From UBA1845 sp002338715 (lineage in GTDB: Bacteria > Planctomycetota > Phycisphaerae > UBA1845), in assembly GCA_035344155.1 (NCBI GenBank), contig DAORAL010000001.1:1-64000 (forward strand): a stretch of 64,000 bases of DNA. The letters run 5' to 3'. This document shows positions 37,500 through 46,882 of the stretch, in pieces. The position numbers were made by a program, and so were the translations under genes. The notes below the pieces were generated by a model. The model ran no database searches. It had not been told where the DNA came from and saw nothing but the letters and a program-made list of their open reading frames with translations. Position 1 is the stretch's first letter. The number at the start of each line of letters is the position of its first letter.

Positions 37500-37552
37500 C
37501 TCAGGGAGAGTCGCGGACACAAACGCTTCGGTTGGATTGAGATCGCTGCAAC
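37500..37552 (+). repeat. Degenerate tail fragment of the REP-tail element (copy C)
   Basis: AACGCTTCGGTTGGATTGAG and flanking bases match the tail of the elements at 18175 and 35479 without the palindromic head. It lies between the adaptor and pump genes. Confidence 0.55.
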
Positions 37553-37587
37553 CAAACTGTCAGTAGCAGTCGGAGAGGACCCCACAC

Positions 37588-40500
37588 ATGAACCGACTCA
37601 TCGAACAAGCCGTCAAACAACCCATCACCGTCGCGGTTGGCGTTATTCTCGCCGTCCTTGCAGGACTGCTGGCTGGCTCGCGCGTACCGATCCAGATGAC
37701 CCCCACCGTGGACTCCGTCGTCGTTTCGGTTTCGACGTTCTGGGAAAATGCGTCAGCGGCTGAGATCGAATCTGACGTCATCGAAGAACAGGAAGAACGT
37801 CTCAGCGAACTGACCGGGTTGGTCTCCATGACCAGTGTCAGCCAAGCCGGTTCGGGTAGCATTCGACTTGAATTCCGCACCGGGACCGACATCCGCCAAG
37901 CCGTCGCCGAAGTCGATCAGAAACTCGGCGAGGTTCCCGGATATCCGGTCGGTGTCGACGAACCCGTCATCGAAGACGTCGATCCGGAATCGATCGATTA
38001 CATCGCGTGGATCGGACTCAGTTCATCCGATCCGAATTTCGACGCGACGACGCTCTACGATTTCATCAACCGCCGCGTCAAACCAAGATTTGAACGCATC
38101 CCCGGTGTGTCGGAAGTGGGGATCCGCGGCGCGCGTGAAGCCGAAGTGCAGATTCGCGTCGACCCCGCGGCACTCGCCCAGCGCGGCATCACATACGCCG
38201 CACTCATCAACGCCATCGAAGTCACCAACGAGAACTTCTCGGGTGGCTTGCTGCCCGATGGCAAAAGCGACATTCGCGTTCGCGCGGTGGGCCGATTCCA
38301 CGATCCCGAACGCGTCGGCGAAATGGTGATTCGTCGCGATGCAGCCGGTCCCGTGTACCTTCGCGACGTCGCCGAAATCGTTCCGACCTACAAAGAGATG
38401 ACCGAGTGGGTGCGGGCGCGCGGCGTGCTCATGCCATTTATCAATTTCCAGCTCGCCCACGGCGCCAACCTGCTGGAAACGATGTCGGCGATCCAAGACG
38501 AAGTTCGCGCGATGAACTCGAAAGGCGGACTGCTGGAACAGGAGGCCAAGCGCCTCGGCATCAACGGCGAGTTTGAACTCGTTCAGACCTACGATGCATC
38601 GTCGTACGTCAACGATGCCATCTCACTGGTTCAAAACAACATTTACGTGGGTGGTACGCTCGCAGTCATCACCCTGCTGCTATTCCTAAGATCGCTGCGA
38701 ACGATCGGCATCATCGCCATCGCCATTCCGATTTCGGTCATCGCTTCGCTTGCGATCCTGGTCGGACTTGGACGATCGCTGAACATCATCTCCCTCGCGG
38801 GCATCGCCTTCGCTACCGGTATGGTTGTGGACAACGCGATCGTCGTGATCGAAAACATTTTCCGACACCTGGAGATGGGCAAGAGTGTCCGGGCAGCCAC
38901 CATTGAAGCGACGCGCGAAGTGGCGGGTGCGGTCGTTGCATCCACCGCGACGACGCTCGTCGTGTTCCTGCCGATCCTGCTCATTGAAGAGACAGCCGGT
39001 CAGTTGTTTCGCGACATCGCCCTCGCGATCATGGCCGCCGTCGGTTTGAGCATGATCGTGTCGATCACGGTGGTTCCGTCAGCGGCATCGCTGCTGCTGC
39101 GTCGCCCGAAGATGGTGGACGAACCGACAGAGATCACGTCACACGGTTTCTGGTCGCGCCTTCGCAGGGGATTTCGCAAGGTCGTCGATCTGCCCGCGCA
39201 CATCGGCAACTTGATCAATTGGCTGAACGAAACCTGGCTGCGACGCATCGCCACCATCACCATCTTCACCGCTGGCACGTTCGCCGGTATCGCCATGCTC
39301 ATGCCGCCGATGGACTATCTGCCGCGCGGTAACCGCAACATCGTGTTCGGCGTGTTGATTCCCCCACCGGGATACAACGTCGCGCAGCTTTCCAAAATCG
39401 GTGACCGACTTGAAGAAAAAATCCGACCCGTGTGGGAAGTCACCAAGCAAAAATTCAAAGCCGAATCCTTCGCCAACTCGAACGGGCATCCGGGTGAAGA
39501 CCGAAGGCAGCCGATCAAACTCGCCGATGGCAGCGAAATCATCCCGCCGGGACTGGACCATTACTTCCTCGTGGCGTGGGGCGGATCGGTGTTTCATGCC
39601 GGCATTGCAGAAGACAGTTCGCGCATCATCGACACGGTCGATCTGCTCAATAGCGCCGTCGCGGGTCAAACCGCTCCCGACGTCATCGGCTTGACCTTCC
39701 AATTCCCGCTGTTTCGCAATGGCGGTCAATCGGGTTCGGCGATCAAGATCGACATGATTGGCGACGACCTCGAAAAGGTGAACGCGTCGGCGATGTCGCT
39801 GATGCTCGCGTTGATGGGTGAATTCGGTCCGGGAACAGTTCGACCCGAGCCAGCCAACTTCATGTTGCCGACGCCCGAGTTGCGCGTCACGCCCAACGAT
39901 GAGCGGCTGCGCGACCTCGGCATGTCGCGCCGCGACGTGGGTTACGCAGTAGCCGTCAATGGTGACGGCTGGATTCTCCCGCGGCAGTTCCAATACGGCA
40001 GCGAACTGAAGGACTTGAAAATCATTTCGCCATCCGCGATCGAAGCCAACCCGATCGAAGCAATGATCAACGCCCCCATCGCCACGCCGGAGGGAAACAC
40101 CGTCGACCTTGAATCACTGGCTGACGTGCAGTACATCCGCGAACCCGCCCGCGTGAAACACGTCTCCAGACAGCGGGCCGTCACCCTTCAGTTCACCCCG
40201 CCAGCCGAGTTGGCCCTTCAGTCCGCGGTTGAAAAAGTTGCGGCTACCGTCGGCCAACTGCGACAGGCAAACAAGATCGATCCATCGGTGGTCGTCAACC
40301 AAGCCGGAACTGCTGGCAACCTCGCGGCGATCCGCAAGGCACTGTTGGGCGATGGCACGATCGTTGGCGCGTTGAGCAGCTCACTGTTTCTCGCGCTGTT
40401 CGTCGTGTACCTGTTGATGGTCGTGTTGTTTCAGAGTTGGACGTATCCGGTGGTCATCATGGTCTCCGTTCCGCTCGCGACGTTGGGTGGATTCATCGGA

Positions 40501-40971
40501 TTGGCGCTCGTGCATCACTGGTCGCTGGCCGACCGCTACATGCCGGTGCAGAACATGGACGTGTTGACGATCCTCGGCTTCGTCATCCTAGCCGGCGTCG
40601 TGGTCAACAACGCAATCCTCATCGTTCACCAGACGCTGAACCTGCTCAACGGTGAACTCGAAGTCGGAGCGCAACGCCTGTCGCGCAAGGAGGCCATCGC
40701 AGAAGCCGTCCGAAGTCGCGTGCGTCCGATTCTGATGAGTACGTTGACGAGCGTCGGCGGCATGTTGCCACTGGTGCTCATGCCCGGTTCGGGTAGCGAA
40801 CTGTATCGAGGTCTCGGTGCGGTGGTCGTCGGCGGGTTGGCAGTCTCGACGGTCTTTACGCTCCTGCTGGTGCCGGTCGTCTTGAGCGTCGTGTTCGACG
40901 TCAGCGAATACGCCAACGCCTACCTTCGATCGTCAGAGCATCACGCGGAAGCGATTCAGGCATCATCGTAA
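37588..40971 (+). CDS. RND multidrug efflux pump (AcrB/HAE1 family)
   Basis: The 1127-residue inner-membrane transporter has the usual 12-helix layout with two large periplasmic loops. It starts with MNRLIEQAVKQPITVAVGVI and contains the proton-relay region GMVVDNAIVVIENIFRHLEMG near residue 410 (family DD motif), a second repeat ending GVVVNNAILIVHQTLNLL near 1010, and MSTLTSVGGMLPLVLMPGSGSELYRG. Length is slightly above the usual 1030-1050, mostly from the central loop. It is expressed with the adaptor and likely repressed by the TetR protein; the substrate is unknown. Confidence 0.95.
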   Translation: MNRLIEQAVKQPITVAVGVILAVLAGLLAGSRVPIQMTPTVDSVVVSVSTFWENASAAEIESDVIEEQEERLSELTGLVSMTSVSQAGSGSIRLEFRTGTDIRQAVAEVDQKLGEVPGYPVGVDEPVIEDVDPESIDYIAWIGLSSSDPNFDATTLYDFINRRVKPRFERIPGVSEVGIRGAREAEVQIRVDPAALAQRGITYAALINAIEVTNENFSGGLLPDGKSDIRVRAVGRFHDPERVGEMVIRRDAAGPVYLRDVAEIVPTYKEMTEWVRARGVLMPFINFQLAHGANLLETMSAIQDEVRAMNSKGGLLEQEAKRLGINGEFELVQTYDASSYVNDAISLVQNNIYVGGTLAVITLLLFLRSLRTIGIIAIAIPISVIASLAILVGLGRSLNIISLAGIAFATGMVVDNAIVVIENIFRHLEMGKSVRAATIEATREVAGAVVASTATTLVVFLPILLIEETAGQLFRDIALAIMAAVGLSMIVSITVVPSAASLLLRRPKMVDEPTEITSHGFWSRLRRGFRKVVDLPAHIGNLINWLNETWLRRIATITIFTAGTFAGIAMLMPPMDYLPRGNRNIVFGVLIPPPGYNVAQLSKIGDRLEEKIRPVWEVTKQKFKAESFANSNGHPGEDRRQPIKLADGSEIIPPGLDHYFLVAWGGSVFHAGIAEDSSRIIDTVDLLNSAVAGQTAPDVIGLTFQFPLFRNGGQSGSAIKIDMIGDDLEKVNASAMSLMLALMGEFGPGTVRPEPANFMLPTPELRVTPNDERLRDLGMSRRDVGYAVAVNGDGWILPRQFQYGSELKDLKIISPSAIEANPIEAMINAPIATPEGNTVDLESLADVQYIREPARVKHVSRQRAVTLQFTPPAELALQSAVEKVAATVGQLRQANKIDPSVVVNQAGTAGNLAAIRKALLGDGTIVGALSSSLFLALFVVYLLMVVLFQSWTYPVVIMVSVPLATLGGFIGLALVHHWSLADRYMPVQNMDVLTILGFVILAGVVVNNAILIVHQTLNLLNGELEVGAQRLSRKEAIAEAVRSRVRPILMSTLTSVGGMLPLVLMPGSGSELYRGLGAVVVGGLAVSTVFTLLLVPVVLSVVFDVSEYANAYLRSSEHHAEAIQASS

Positions 40972-41005
40972 CCCACTGTTTCACAAGCAGTTACAATTGG
41001 ACGGA

Positions 41006-41033
41006 TTGACAAATGGCGAATTTGTACTAAACT
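41006..41033 (+). promoter_or_regulatory. Sigma-70-type promoter of a candidate small RNA
   Basis: TTGACA (41006-41011) and TAAACT (41028-41033) are 16 bp apart. The expected transcription start is near 41040, just before a compact folded segment that ends in a T-run. It lies 35 bp past the RND pump stop codon. Confidence 0.6.
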
Positions 41034-41039
41034 GCTTCT

Positions 41040-41118
41040 ACAAATGCCCGCAATGCTGAACTGTCACCCTTTGGTGTGCGTGCCTGCCGTACGGCGGGCT
41101 AGGCTTGCGGGTTTTTTT
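41040..41118 (+). ncRNA. Candidate ~80-nt three-way-junction small RNA
   Basis: The closing stem CCCGCAA/TTGCGGG (41047-41053 with 41105-41111) encloses two hairpins: CACC/GGTG (41065-41076) and the 7-bp GCCTGCC/GGCGGGC with a GTAC loop (41082-41099). Seven Ts follow directly. Together with the upstream promoter this gives a self-contained transcription unit. It could instead be an elaborate terminator for the RND operon. No known RNA family was matched. Confidence 0.5.
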
Positions 41119-41122
41119 ATGC

Positions 41123-41746
41123 CTACTTTGGCCAGAATTGAACACGCAGTTCGTGACGTTCGATGATTTTCCTGTACGCAAATCTATCGCCAACATCTTC
41201 TCGAAACGATCGCGCTACCGCCCCACACACCATGTCCGCCATCTGAAGCAGATCGCTTCGGTGCGAGTCCTGAGTACGAACTTTCTTGATGCGCTGCGTG
41301 CCGTCCTTACGGCGGGTCTGCTTCTTAAGATACGCCTGTAGCGATCGCCGAAAATCTTTGTCGCCTTGCCCGTCAATAAAAACGGAGGCTTCATTAAGGG
41401 TATCAAGGCAATTCTGAAAGCAGTAGTTGAGCGCACACTTGAAGAAAGACGTTTTGTATCCAAATCCCTTGCTGCTCAGCTTGGCTTTGTTGATGACCAT
41501 CGATGAGTACGCGAACTGAAACATACTTACCGTCCGCAAGAATTCTTCACGCACGTCGATGCGGCATTTGTTGAACTTGAATTCGCGTCTAATCCCAAGG
41601 CGGCTTCTTAGCGCCGATATTTCCCGAGCGCAAGTTTCCGCTTCAATGTTGCACTCAAAAATGACCGTTGTGACGGTGAAGTACCTGGAGGATCCTTGGC
41701 CCAACTTCAGCCCCGTGTCACCTGATTCATCCACAAATGCAAGCAT
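41123..41746 (-). CDS. DUF3800 domain protein
   Basis: This 207-residue protein begins MLAFVDESGDTGLKLG, the DUF3800 hallmark, and has VFIDGQGDKDFRR near residue 125 and the C-terminal DLLQMADMVCGAVARSF near 170-186. The start at 41746 has GGTGG upstream; an in-frame ATG at 41788 is possible but extends a non-conserved tail. It is clearly homologous in layout to the DUF3800 gene at 578-1348 but diverged and shorter. It is convergent with the candidate small RNA, whose T-run touches its stop codon. The role is unknown. Confidence 0.82.
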   Translation of the reverse strand: MLAFVDESGDTGLKLGQGSSRYFTVTTVIFECNIEAETCAREISALRSRLGIRREFKFNKCRIDVREEFLRTVSMFQFAYSSMVINKAKLSSKGFGYKTSFFKCALNYCFQNCLDTLNEASVFIDGQGDKDFRRSLQAYLKKQTRRKDGTQRIKKVRTQDSHRSDLLQMADMVCGAVARSFREDVGDRFAYRKIIERHELRVQFWPK

Positions 41747-41869
41747 CTGGCTATCCACCGATGTACTCAATTGGAGACCCAACTGCATCAGTATGACAGC
41801 CAGCGATGTTTCTTCAACACAGCTACAAAGTACCTATTGGCAGGATCGGCTGAATTGCGGGACACGTGA

Positions 41870-42280
41870 TCAGTCGGGCACGTGTTCCAAACCCAGCACA
41901 ACCAGCACGCAGGCGCCGTCGTCGATCACATTGATACCTGCAGCCCGCGCTTCAGCACTTGCACCTTCATGCACCGCGCCCGGCTGCATCCAGATATTCT
42001 TCACGCCCGCCGCGATCGCCTGCTTGATGACTTGCTCCGTCACGGATGGCGGCGTCACCACCGAAAGCGACTCTGGAACCCGCGGCAGATCGGCGACCGA
42101 TGCATACGCGTCCAGACCTTCGATCGTTCCGCCTTTGGGATTGATCGGCATCACTTCGCGCCCGCTCGCCCCCAACTTTCGAAGCACGAGATTGCCATAC
42201 TTCTCGCGATCGTTGGATGCGCCGGCAACGGCGAACGATTTGCCGTCCAGAAATGCACGGTGTGAACGGTCCATCTTCAA
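41870..42280 (-). CDS. CoA-binding protein (YccU type)
   Basis: The 136-residue Rossmann-fold protein has KSFAVAGASNDREKYGNLVLRKL near residues 14-36, then PINPKGGTIEGLDAYASVADLP and WMQPGAVHEGASAEARAAGINVI, all typical of the small CoA_binding_2 family. The isolated domain resembles the CoA-ligase N-terminal domain, and the family's biological role is not known. It is a single minus-strand gene close to tRNA-Ser. Confidence 0.88.
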   Translation of the reverse strand: MKMDRSHRAFLDGKSFAVAGASNDREKYGNLVLRKLGASGREVMPINPKGGTIEGLDAYASVADLPRVPESLSVVTPPSVTEQVIKQAIAAGVKNIWMQPGAVHEGASAEARAAGINVIDDGACVLVVLGLEHVPD

Positions 42281-42463
42281 GCCTCCAGCAAAGACCCATC
42301 ATTGCCCAACAATAAGACGCGACGAACCGCCGAACTCTTACGTCCCACTTGACGTTAGTGTCGAATCGTGTCGCTGACCAAACGCAACCCGATCCAAAAG
42401 AAAATGGGACGTGTCGTGATGGCTGGAAAATCCAATCCACCACAGAACGCCCCATCAAAAAAA

Positions 42464-42550
42464 CGGAGAGGGAGGGATTCGAACCCCCGCTGCAGTCACC
42501 CGCAGACCGCATTTCGAATGCGGCGCCTTCAGCCGCTCGGCCACCTCTCC
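42464..42550 (-). tRNA. tRNA-Ser (anticodon CGA)
   Basis: Read on the minus strand from 42550, GGAGAGG pairs with CCTCTCC in the acceptor stem, the D arm reads GGCCGAGCGGCTGAAGGC, and the anticodon stem CCGCA/TGCGG encloses TTCGAAA with anticodon CGA. A long variable arm and the T arm GGGGGTTCGAATCCC follow. The long variable arm is typical of class II serine tRNAs. The CCA end is not encoded. Confidence 0.95.
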
Positions 42551-42777
42551 TGAACCGATCGATTCGACCCGAAACCGCCCGCCAAACGGGCAAAATCGAG
42601 GATCGATCAGACCTATTCACTTTTTCCGGCACCTGCGGATTTATCGTCCGCGACGTGCGAAACCCTTCATATCACGATCGCCCAAACAAGTCCAGATCAC
42701 CCGATGATGCCCGCGAACATCCCCAACCTCGCCCCCAAAACCATACTCGATGGTTCGGAAGCATGACCGGATGGCGA

Positions 42778-44271
42778 TCAGCCTTTCGAAAGCTCAGCCA
42801 ACACGGCTTTCAGATAGGACCAGATCTTCCCGACCGACTCGATCCACACCTGCTCGTCAGGACTGTGGGCGCCTTCGATCCGCGGCCCGAATGAAATCGT
42901 GTCCATCTTGCCGACCCGCTCGCCGATGATCCCACACTCCAGACCGGCATGGATCGCGGCGACTTTCGGCTCTTCCTTGAACAGTTCCGTGTAGATTCGC
43001 GAGCACGTCCGCAGGAGGGCTGAGTCCGGGTTCGGTTCCCAACCGGGATAATCGTTGGCGTGGCTGACCTTCGCACCCGACAACTTGCCGACGCTGACGA
43101 TCTGACTCAACGCCACCTCCTTGCGCGAATCCGACGAGCTGCGCGTCAACATGCCGACATCCACCGTCACCGCGCGGCCATCAACAACCGACTTGATCGT
43201 GGAAATGTTATTCGACGATTGCACCAACTCCGGAATCTTCGGATGCATTCCCATCACGCCGTGCGGGACGGCCATCAATGCCGCGAGCAATCGGGCAGTG
43301 TCATCCTTTGACACCACAGCGCCGCATTCACCGTCGGCGACCTTGGTGACTTCGATTCGAATGTTCTTTTCAAACGACTCAGCCGTCGATTCAGTTGCAA
43401 CCTTTTTGGCCGCTTCCTCGAGCGCTTTCATCGTGCCAGCCGGTCCACACACCACCGCGCTCGACTCGCGTGCGATCGCATTTCGCTTGCTTCCACCGTT
43501 GATCGACGCAACCTGCACGTCGGCAGCATGCAGCAACGTCCGCACAATCAACCGGTTGGCCGACGCCCGCCCCTCATGAATATCGCCACCCGAATGCCCG
43601 CCGCGAAGACCCGACACCGAAACCCGCAAACATTCCGCATCGGCTGGTGTAGCCGACGTTTCAAACCGCCAGGTCAGATTCGTGTCGCGTCCACCCGCGC
43701 AACCGATGTAGAGCGCATCATCTTCTTCCGAATCCAGATTGATCAGCCGGCGCCCTTCAAACGAATCGGGCGCGAGCGCTTTCGCACCAGTCATCCCCTC
43801 TTCTTCATCGCTCGTAAAGAGCAACTCGAGCGGTCCGTGCACAACCTCGGGATCAGTCGCGGCAGCCAACGCCAAACTCACGCCAATTCCGTTGTCTGCA
43901 CCGAGCGTCGTCCCGTCGGCGCGAACGATCTTCAAGCCTTCGTCATCTTCGGCGATGATCGTGCGAATCGGATCGTTGTCGAAATCCTGCTCAACACCCG
44001 CATTCTTTTCGCACACCATATCCAGATGCCCTTGCAAGACGGTGATCGGCGCCGACTCGCATCCGGGCGTTGCCGGCACGGTGATCACGATGTTGCCAGA
44101 CGCATCGCGCTTCGATTTGAAACCGAACGATTCGGCAAGGTCGAGAACGTGCTTTTGAATCCTCGCCTCGTTCTTGGAAGGCCTGGGCACACCCGTCAGC
44201 CCAGCGAAAAATCGCCAAACGGATTTCGGTTCCAGTTGAGTCAAGTCGGCTGACGCACGATCGGCGGACAT
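42778..44271 (-). CDS. pepD: Aminoacyl-histidine dipeptidase (M20C)
   Basis: The 497-residue zinc dipeptidase of the PepD family has the metal-site motif VLQGHLDMVCEKN near residue 80, GTTLGADNGIGVSLALA near 120, and the Glu-Glu pair in LFTSDEEEGMTGAKAL near 150. The conserved GLRGGHSGGDIHEGRASAN follows, with AIHAGLECGIIGE and FGPRIEGAHSPDEQV at the end. It cleaves dipeptides, including Xaa-His, in the cytoplasm. The ATG at 44271 has AAGGGG upstream; earlier in-frame Met codons are not supported. Confidence 0.95.
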   Translation of the reverse strand: MSADRASADLTQLEPKSVWRFFAGLTGVPRPSKNEARIQKHVLDLAESFGFKSKRDASGNIVITVPATPGCESAPITVLQGHLDMVCEKNAGVEQDFDNDPIRTIIAEDDEGLKIVRADGTTLGADNGIGVSLALAAATDPEVVHGPLELLFTSDEEEGMTGAKALAPDSFEGRRLINLDSEEDDALYIGCAGGRDTNLTWRFETSATPADAECLRVSVSGLRGGHSGGDIHEGRASANRLIVRTLLHAADVQVASINGGSKRNAIARESSAVVCGPAGTMKALEEAAKKVATESTAESFEKNIRIEVTKVADGECGAVVSKDDTARLLAALMAVPHGVMGMHPKIPELVQSSNNISTIKSVVDGRAVTVDVGMLTRSSSDSRKEVALSQIVSVGKLSGAKVSHANDYPGWEPNPDSALLRTCSRIYTELFKEEPKVAAIHAGLECGIIGERVGKMDTISFGPRIEGAHSPDEQVWIESVGKIWSYLKAVLAELSKG

Positions 44272-44441
44272 GAAAATCCCCTTCCTCAAAAGAGTCGATT
44301 CAGACAAGTCTGATTGAATGGCCAAGGAGATATTGTAAGGAATGCCGCACGAACCGCCACGCGTCCAAAGTGGCTTTTTCCACGCCTGATTTGCACGCGC
44401 ACGAAGCAACTACATATGCGCCAAGTTGGCTGTCAGCGGGC

Positions 44442-45215
44442 CTACTTCGCGGATGCGACGGATGCCCGCCGATGCGACTGCGCAGGCCTTTCAGATTCGC
44501 TGCCGTCGAGGATGTGTTTGGCGATTTCGTAGCGGACGAATTTCTGGTTCGTGCAGTCGGTGTGCGCGCCAGCCCAGCCGAGTCGGACCCAACTGCGATT
44601 CCACGGCGTGTTCACGACGCGATCTTCCATGCCGCGAGGCGCCTTCAATCCGACAGCGCCGATCGAGCTGACCCCGCGCTTGCCGTCAATCGTCCCGACG
44701 ATCTTGACCGTCTCCAACACCTCGTCGTAAGGCGAATGATAGACGTAAATCTTTCCGGTCATCTTCTCGAGCGCCCGGCGCATGTCATAATCGTGCGAAA
44801 GCGACGAACCCAGAAGAACCAGATTGTGAATCTTTGTACCGCGCTCCAGGTCTTCGATCGCCCAGGTGGCGACACCGGTGCCAGCCGACAGCGCGATGAC
44901 ATTGATCTTGCGATCGGGATAGCGCTCGTGGTAATCCTCGATGCGCCGAGCCAGCGCCGAAGCGCGTAACCGCGCACCGGGAATGTTCAACTGATCAACC
45001 AGCGGATTAAACGACAACGTCCAAACGTAAAGTTCGACGTCACCGTGATAACCGGCTTGTTCCAACCCACCGGGCACTTCCGAAGCACCGAAGCCCCAAT
45101 TGCCGGCACCGTCGAGATAATAGGTCTTGCCGAAATTTTCAGCCGTGCTGCGCTTTTGGCACCCGCACGTTCCAATCAGACAAAACGAAATCAGTAGTGT
45201 CGTTATTATTCGCAT
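44442..45215 (-). CDS. Lipoprotein with alpha/beta-hydrolase-like fold
   Basis: From the ATG at 45215 the 257-residue product has a lipoprotein signal (MRIITTLLISFCLIGTCGC, lipobox ending at C19). The middle contains NVIALSAGTGVATWAIEDL near residue 115, a nucleophile-elbow-like ALSAG, and VLLGSSLSHDYD, consistent with an esterase/lipase fold, but the Ser-Asp-His triad cannot be fixed by eye. No strong ribosome binding site is present before the ATG. The open frame upstream to 45302 is an alternative N-terminus but would bury the signal. It is likely anchored to an envelope membrane. Confidence 0.7.
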   Translation of the reverse strand: MRIITTLLISFCLIGTCGCQKRSTAENFGKTYYLDGAGNWGFGASEVPGGLEQAGYHGDVELYVWTLSFNPLVDQLNIPGARLRASALARRIEDYHERYPDRKINVIALSAGTGVATWAIEDLERGTKIHNLVLLGSSLSHDYDMRRALEKMTGKIYVYHSPYDEVLETVKIVGTIDGKRGVSSIGAVGLKAPRGMEDRVVNTPWNRSWVRLGWAGAHTDCTNQKFVRYEIAKHILDGSESERPAQSHRRASVASAK

Positions 45216-45529
45216 TCTGACTATATCGCCGCGCAAATGCCCAAACATGAAGATCCAGCCCACAATAAACAGGTAGTGTAGAGCCGACTTCACAAGGGTC
45301 AAGATAACAACCGATCACGCCAACTGACCGGCGCTTGACGCCCCCAATCCTGCAAGCCCGATATTTGACCGCCTGATTGCTCATGCCCCATAATCACCCC
45401 TCGATCGCGGATTGGAACGCGCAAGCACCCAGCCCAATCGTCACGCCTTGCCTGAATTGGCGGCGTATCAAGAAATTGAATCCGCACCGCGAGTCAATCA
45501 AAATGGATCGCTCGGCAGGACACATCACG
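45216..45529. other. Gene-free gap between the lipoprotein and trpF
   Basis: The 314-bp stretch separates divergent genes. TATAGT lies 4 bp from the lipoprotein ATG on the minus strand, a possible -10 close to the start codon. No repeat, stable hairpin or RNA gene was seen. Confidence 0.4.
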
Positions 45530-46207
45530 ATGACACGGGTCAAAATATGCGGCATCACGTCGCCTGAAGATGCCACACAAGCCGCCCATGCCGGTGCCGA
45601 TGCCATCGGTCTGAACTTCGTCGCAGGTCCCAGAAAGATCACGCCCGAATCAGCAGCCGCCATCATCCCAGCCCTTCCGCCATTCTGCACACCGGTCGCG
45701 CTGATCAATGTCGATGTGAATCCGCTCGGCGATGAGCTTTGGAACGCGATCGCTCAACTGGGGATTCGAACCCTTCAACTCTATGGGGACGAGCAGGATG
45801 AGGTTGTGATCCCGCTGGTGCGTGAGGGGTTCATCCCCATCCTTGTTCATCGCATCGTTCCGGACGCATTTCCCGGCGATCTTGAAACGAGAATCAATCG
45901 CTTCGATTCCATGGCGTCGCTCGGCGTCGTGGTGGATACGCACGATCCCGTTCAATTGGGTGGAACAGGACAGACGTTCGACTGGAACATCCTCGATCCT
46001 GCGCGTTTGGAACACATCGCACCGTGCCGGCTTCACGTCATCCTCGCGGGCGGACTCAATCCATCAAACGTCGCGGCGGCTGTGCGCATCGCCAAGCCGT
46101 GGGCGGTCGACGTGTCTTCCGGCGTGGAGGATTCGCCCGGTCGCAAGTGCGCTGAACGCATGCAGGCATTTGTGCACGCGGTAAAAGGGCCAGCAGCGAT
46201 GGCTTAG
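45530..46207 (+). CDS. trpF: Phosphoribosylanthranilate isomerase
   Basis: This 225-residue barrel enzyme catalyses the third step of tryptophan synthesis. It starts MTRVKICGITSPEDATQAAHAGADAIGLNF. Further motifs are TLQLYGDEQD near 80, VVDTHDPVQLGGTGQTFDWNIL near 135 and LAGGLNPSNVAAAVRIAKPWAVDVSSGVEDSPGRK at the end. The ATG at 45530 has AGGA 9 bases upstream; an earlier in-frame ATG at 45503 is possible. No other trp genes are in the window. Confidence 0.95.
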   Translation: MTRVKICGITSPEDATQAAHAGADAIGLNFVAGPRKITPESAAAIIPALPPFCTPVALINVDVNPLGDELWNAIAQLGIRTLQLYGDEQDEVVIPLVREGFIPILVHRIVPDAFPGDLETRINRFDSMASLGVVVDTHDPVQLGGTGQTFDWNILDPARLEHIAPCRLHVILAGGLNPSNVAAAVRIAKPWAVDVSSGVEDSPGRKCAERMQAFVHAVKGPAAMA

Positions 46208-46528
46208 ATTGCGCCATCCAACAGGCGGTCCGCATAACCCGCGTTCCCATAATCATCCCACCGGACTTATTAGCCCATCGTGCCAGTCGGCTTCGCAACA
46301 TCCGTGTTGTAAAGTCCACAAGTATCACGTTCATCTTGACCAAAACGCGTCCAACGGTTTTGAACGATTTCATCCTCATTTCGCATTAACGTGTTGAGCG
46401 CTGTTAACTCGTGCATCCCGCGAAAAACGTATCGTAGCTTTCCCCCGAGACAACTCCGGCAGCGCGAACCCTACAGGCCGCGCCCGGTCAAATCGCCTCT
46501 TCAAAAAAGGATTCGGGGGAGAGACACG
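46208..46528. other. Gene-free gap after trpF with a small hairpin
   Basis: In this 321-bp stretch, CAAAACGCGT and ACGGTTTTG (46341-46362) form a stem with one bulged base around CCA. It is not followed by a T-run, so a terminator is doubtful. A purine-rich GGGGGAGAG at the right edge is the ribosome binding site of the next gene. Confidence 0.4.
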
Positions 46529-46882
46529 ATGGAAGACATTGCAAAACAACTCGACGATGTTCGCGACGAAATGGTTCAACTGCTCAACGAGTATCCGTAC
46601 GTCGAAGGGCAGGAACGCGAAGAAATCTACGAACGGTGCGAAGTGCTCGGCGGCGAAATCCAGGAACTCGTCGGACTGCTGAAAATCGCCATTCGATCGG
46701 CCAACCAGGAAGCAGAAGCCGAACGCGAATCCGACCCGGCATACTCCGAACAGATTCAGAAGCTCAGCAGCGAGAGCCTGGCCGCCATCCACGAAGCCGG
46801 CGTCGAAGTCTCGGCGGTGATCTCCGTCCTTCGCGAACGCCGCAACGAGTTCCAGGACCTCGACGAACCGGACTACATCTAG
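46529..46882 (+). CDS. Small acidic coiled-coil protein, unknown function
   Basis: This 117-residue protein is almost entirely helical and acidic. It begins MEDIAKQLDDVRDEMVQLLNEY and contains heptad-like segments (about 1-60 and 75-110, ending NEFQDLDEPDYI). GGGGGAGAG precedes the ATG; the open frame extends upstream but without a start signal. There is no membrane span or signal peptide. No family was recognised. It stands alone between trpF and a metallopeptidase gene. Confidence 0.65.
   Translation: MEDIAKQLDDVRDEMVQLLNEYPYVEGQEREEIYERCEVLGGEIQELVGLLKIAIRSANQEAEAERESDPAYSEQIQKLSSESLAAIHEAGVEVSAVISVLRERRNEFQDLDEPDYI

Noticed and set aside
36447..37520. Open frame opposite the efflux adaptor
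   Set aside because: It is the complement of a well-supported adaptor gene.
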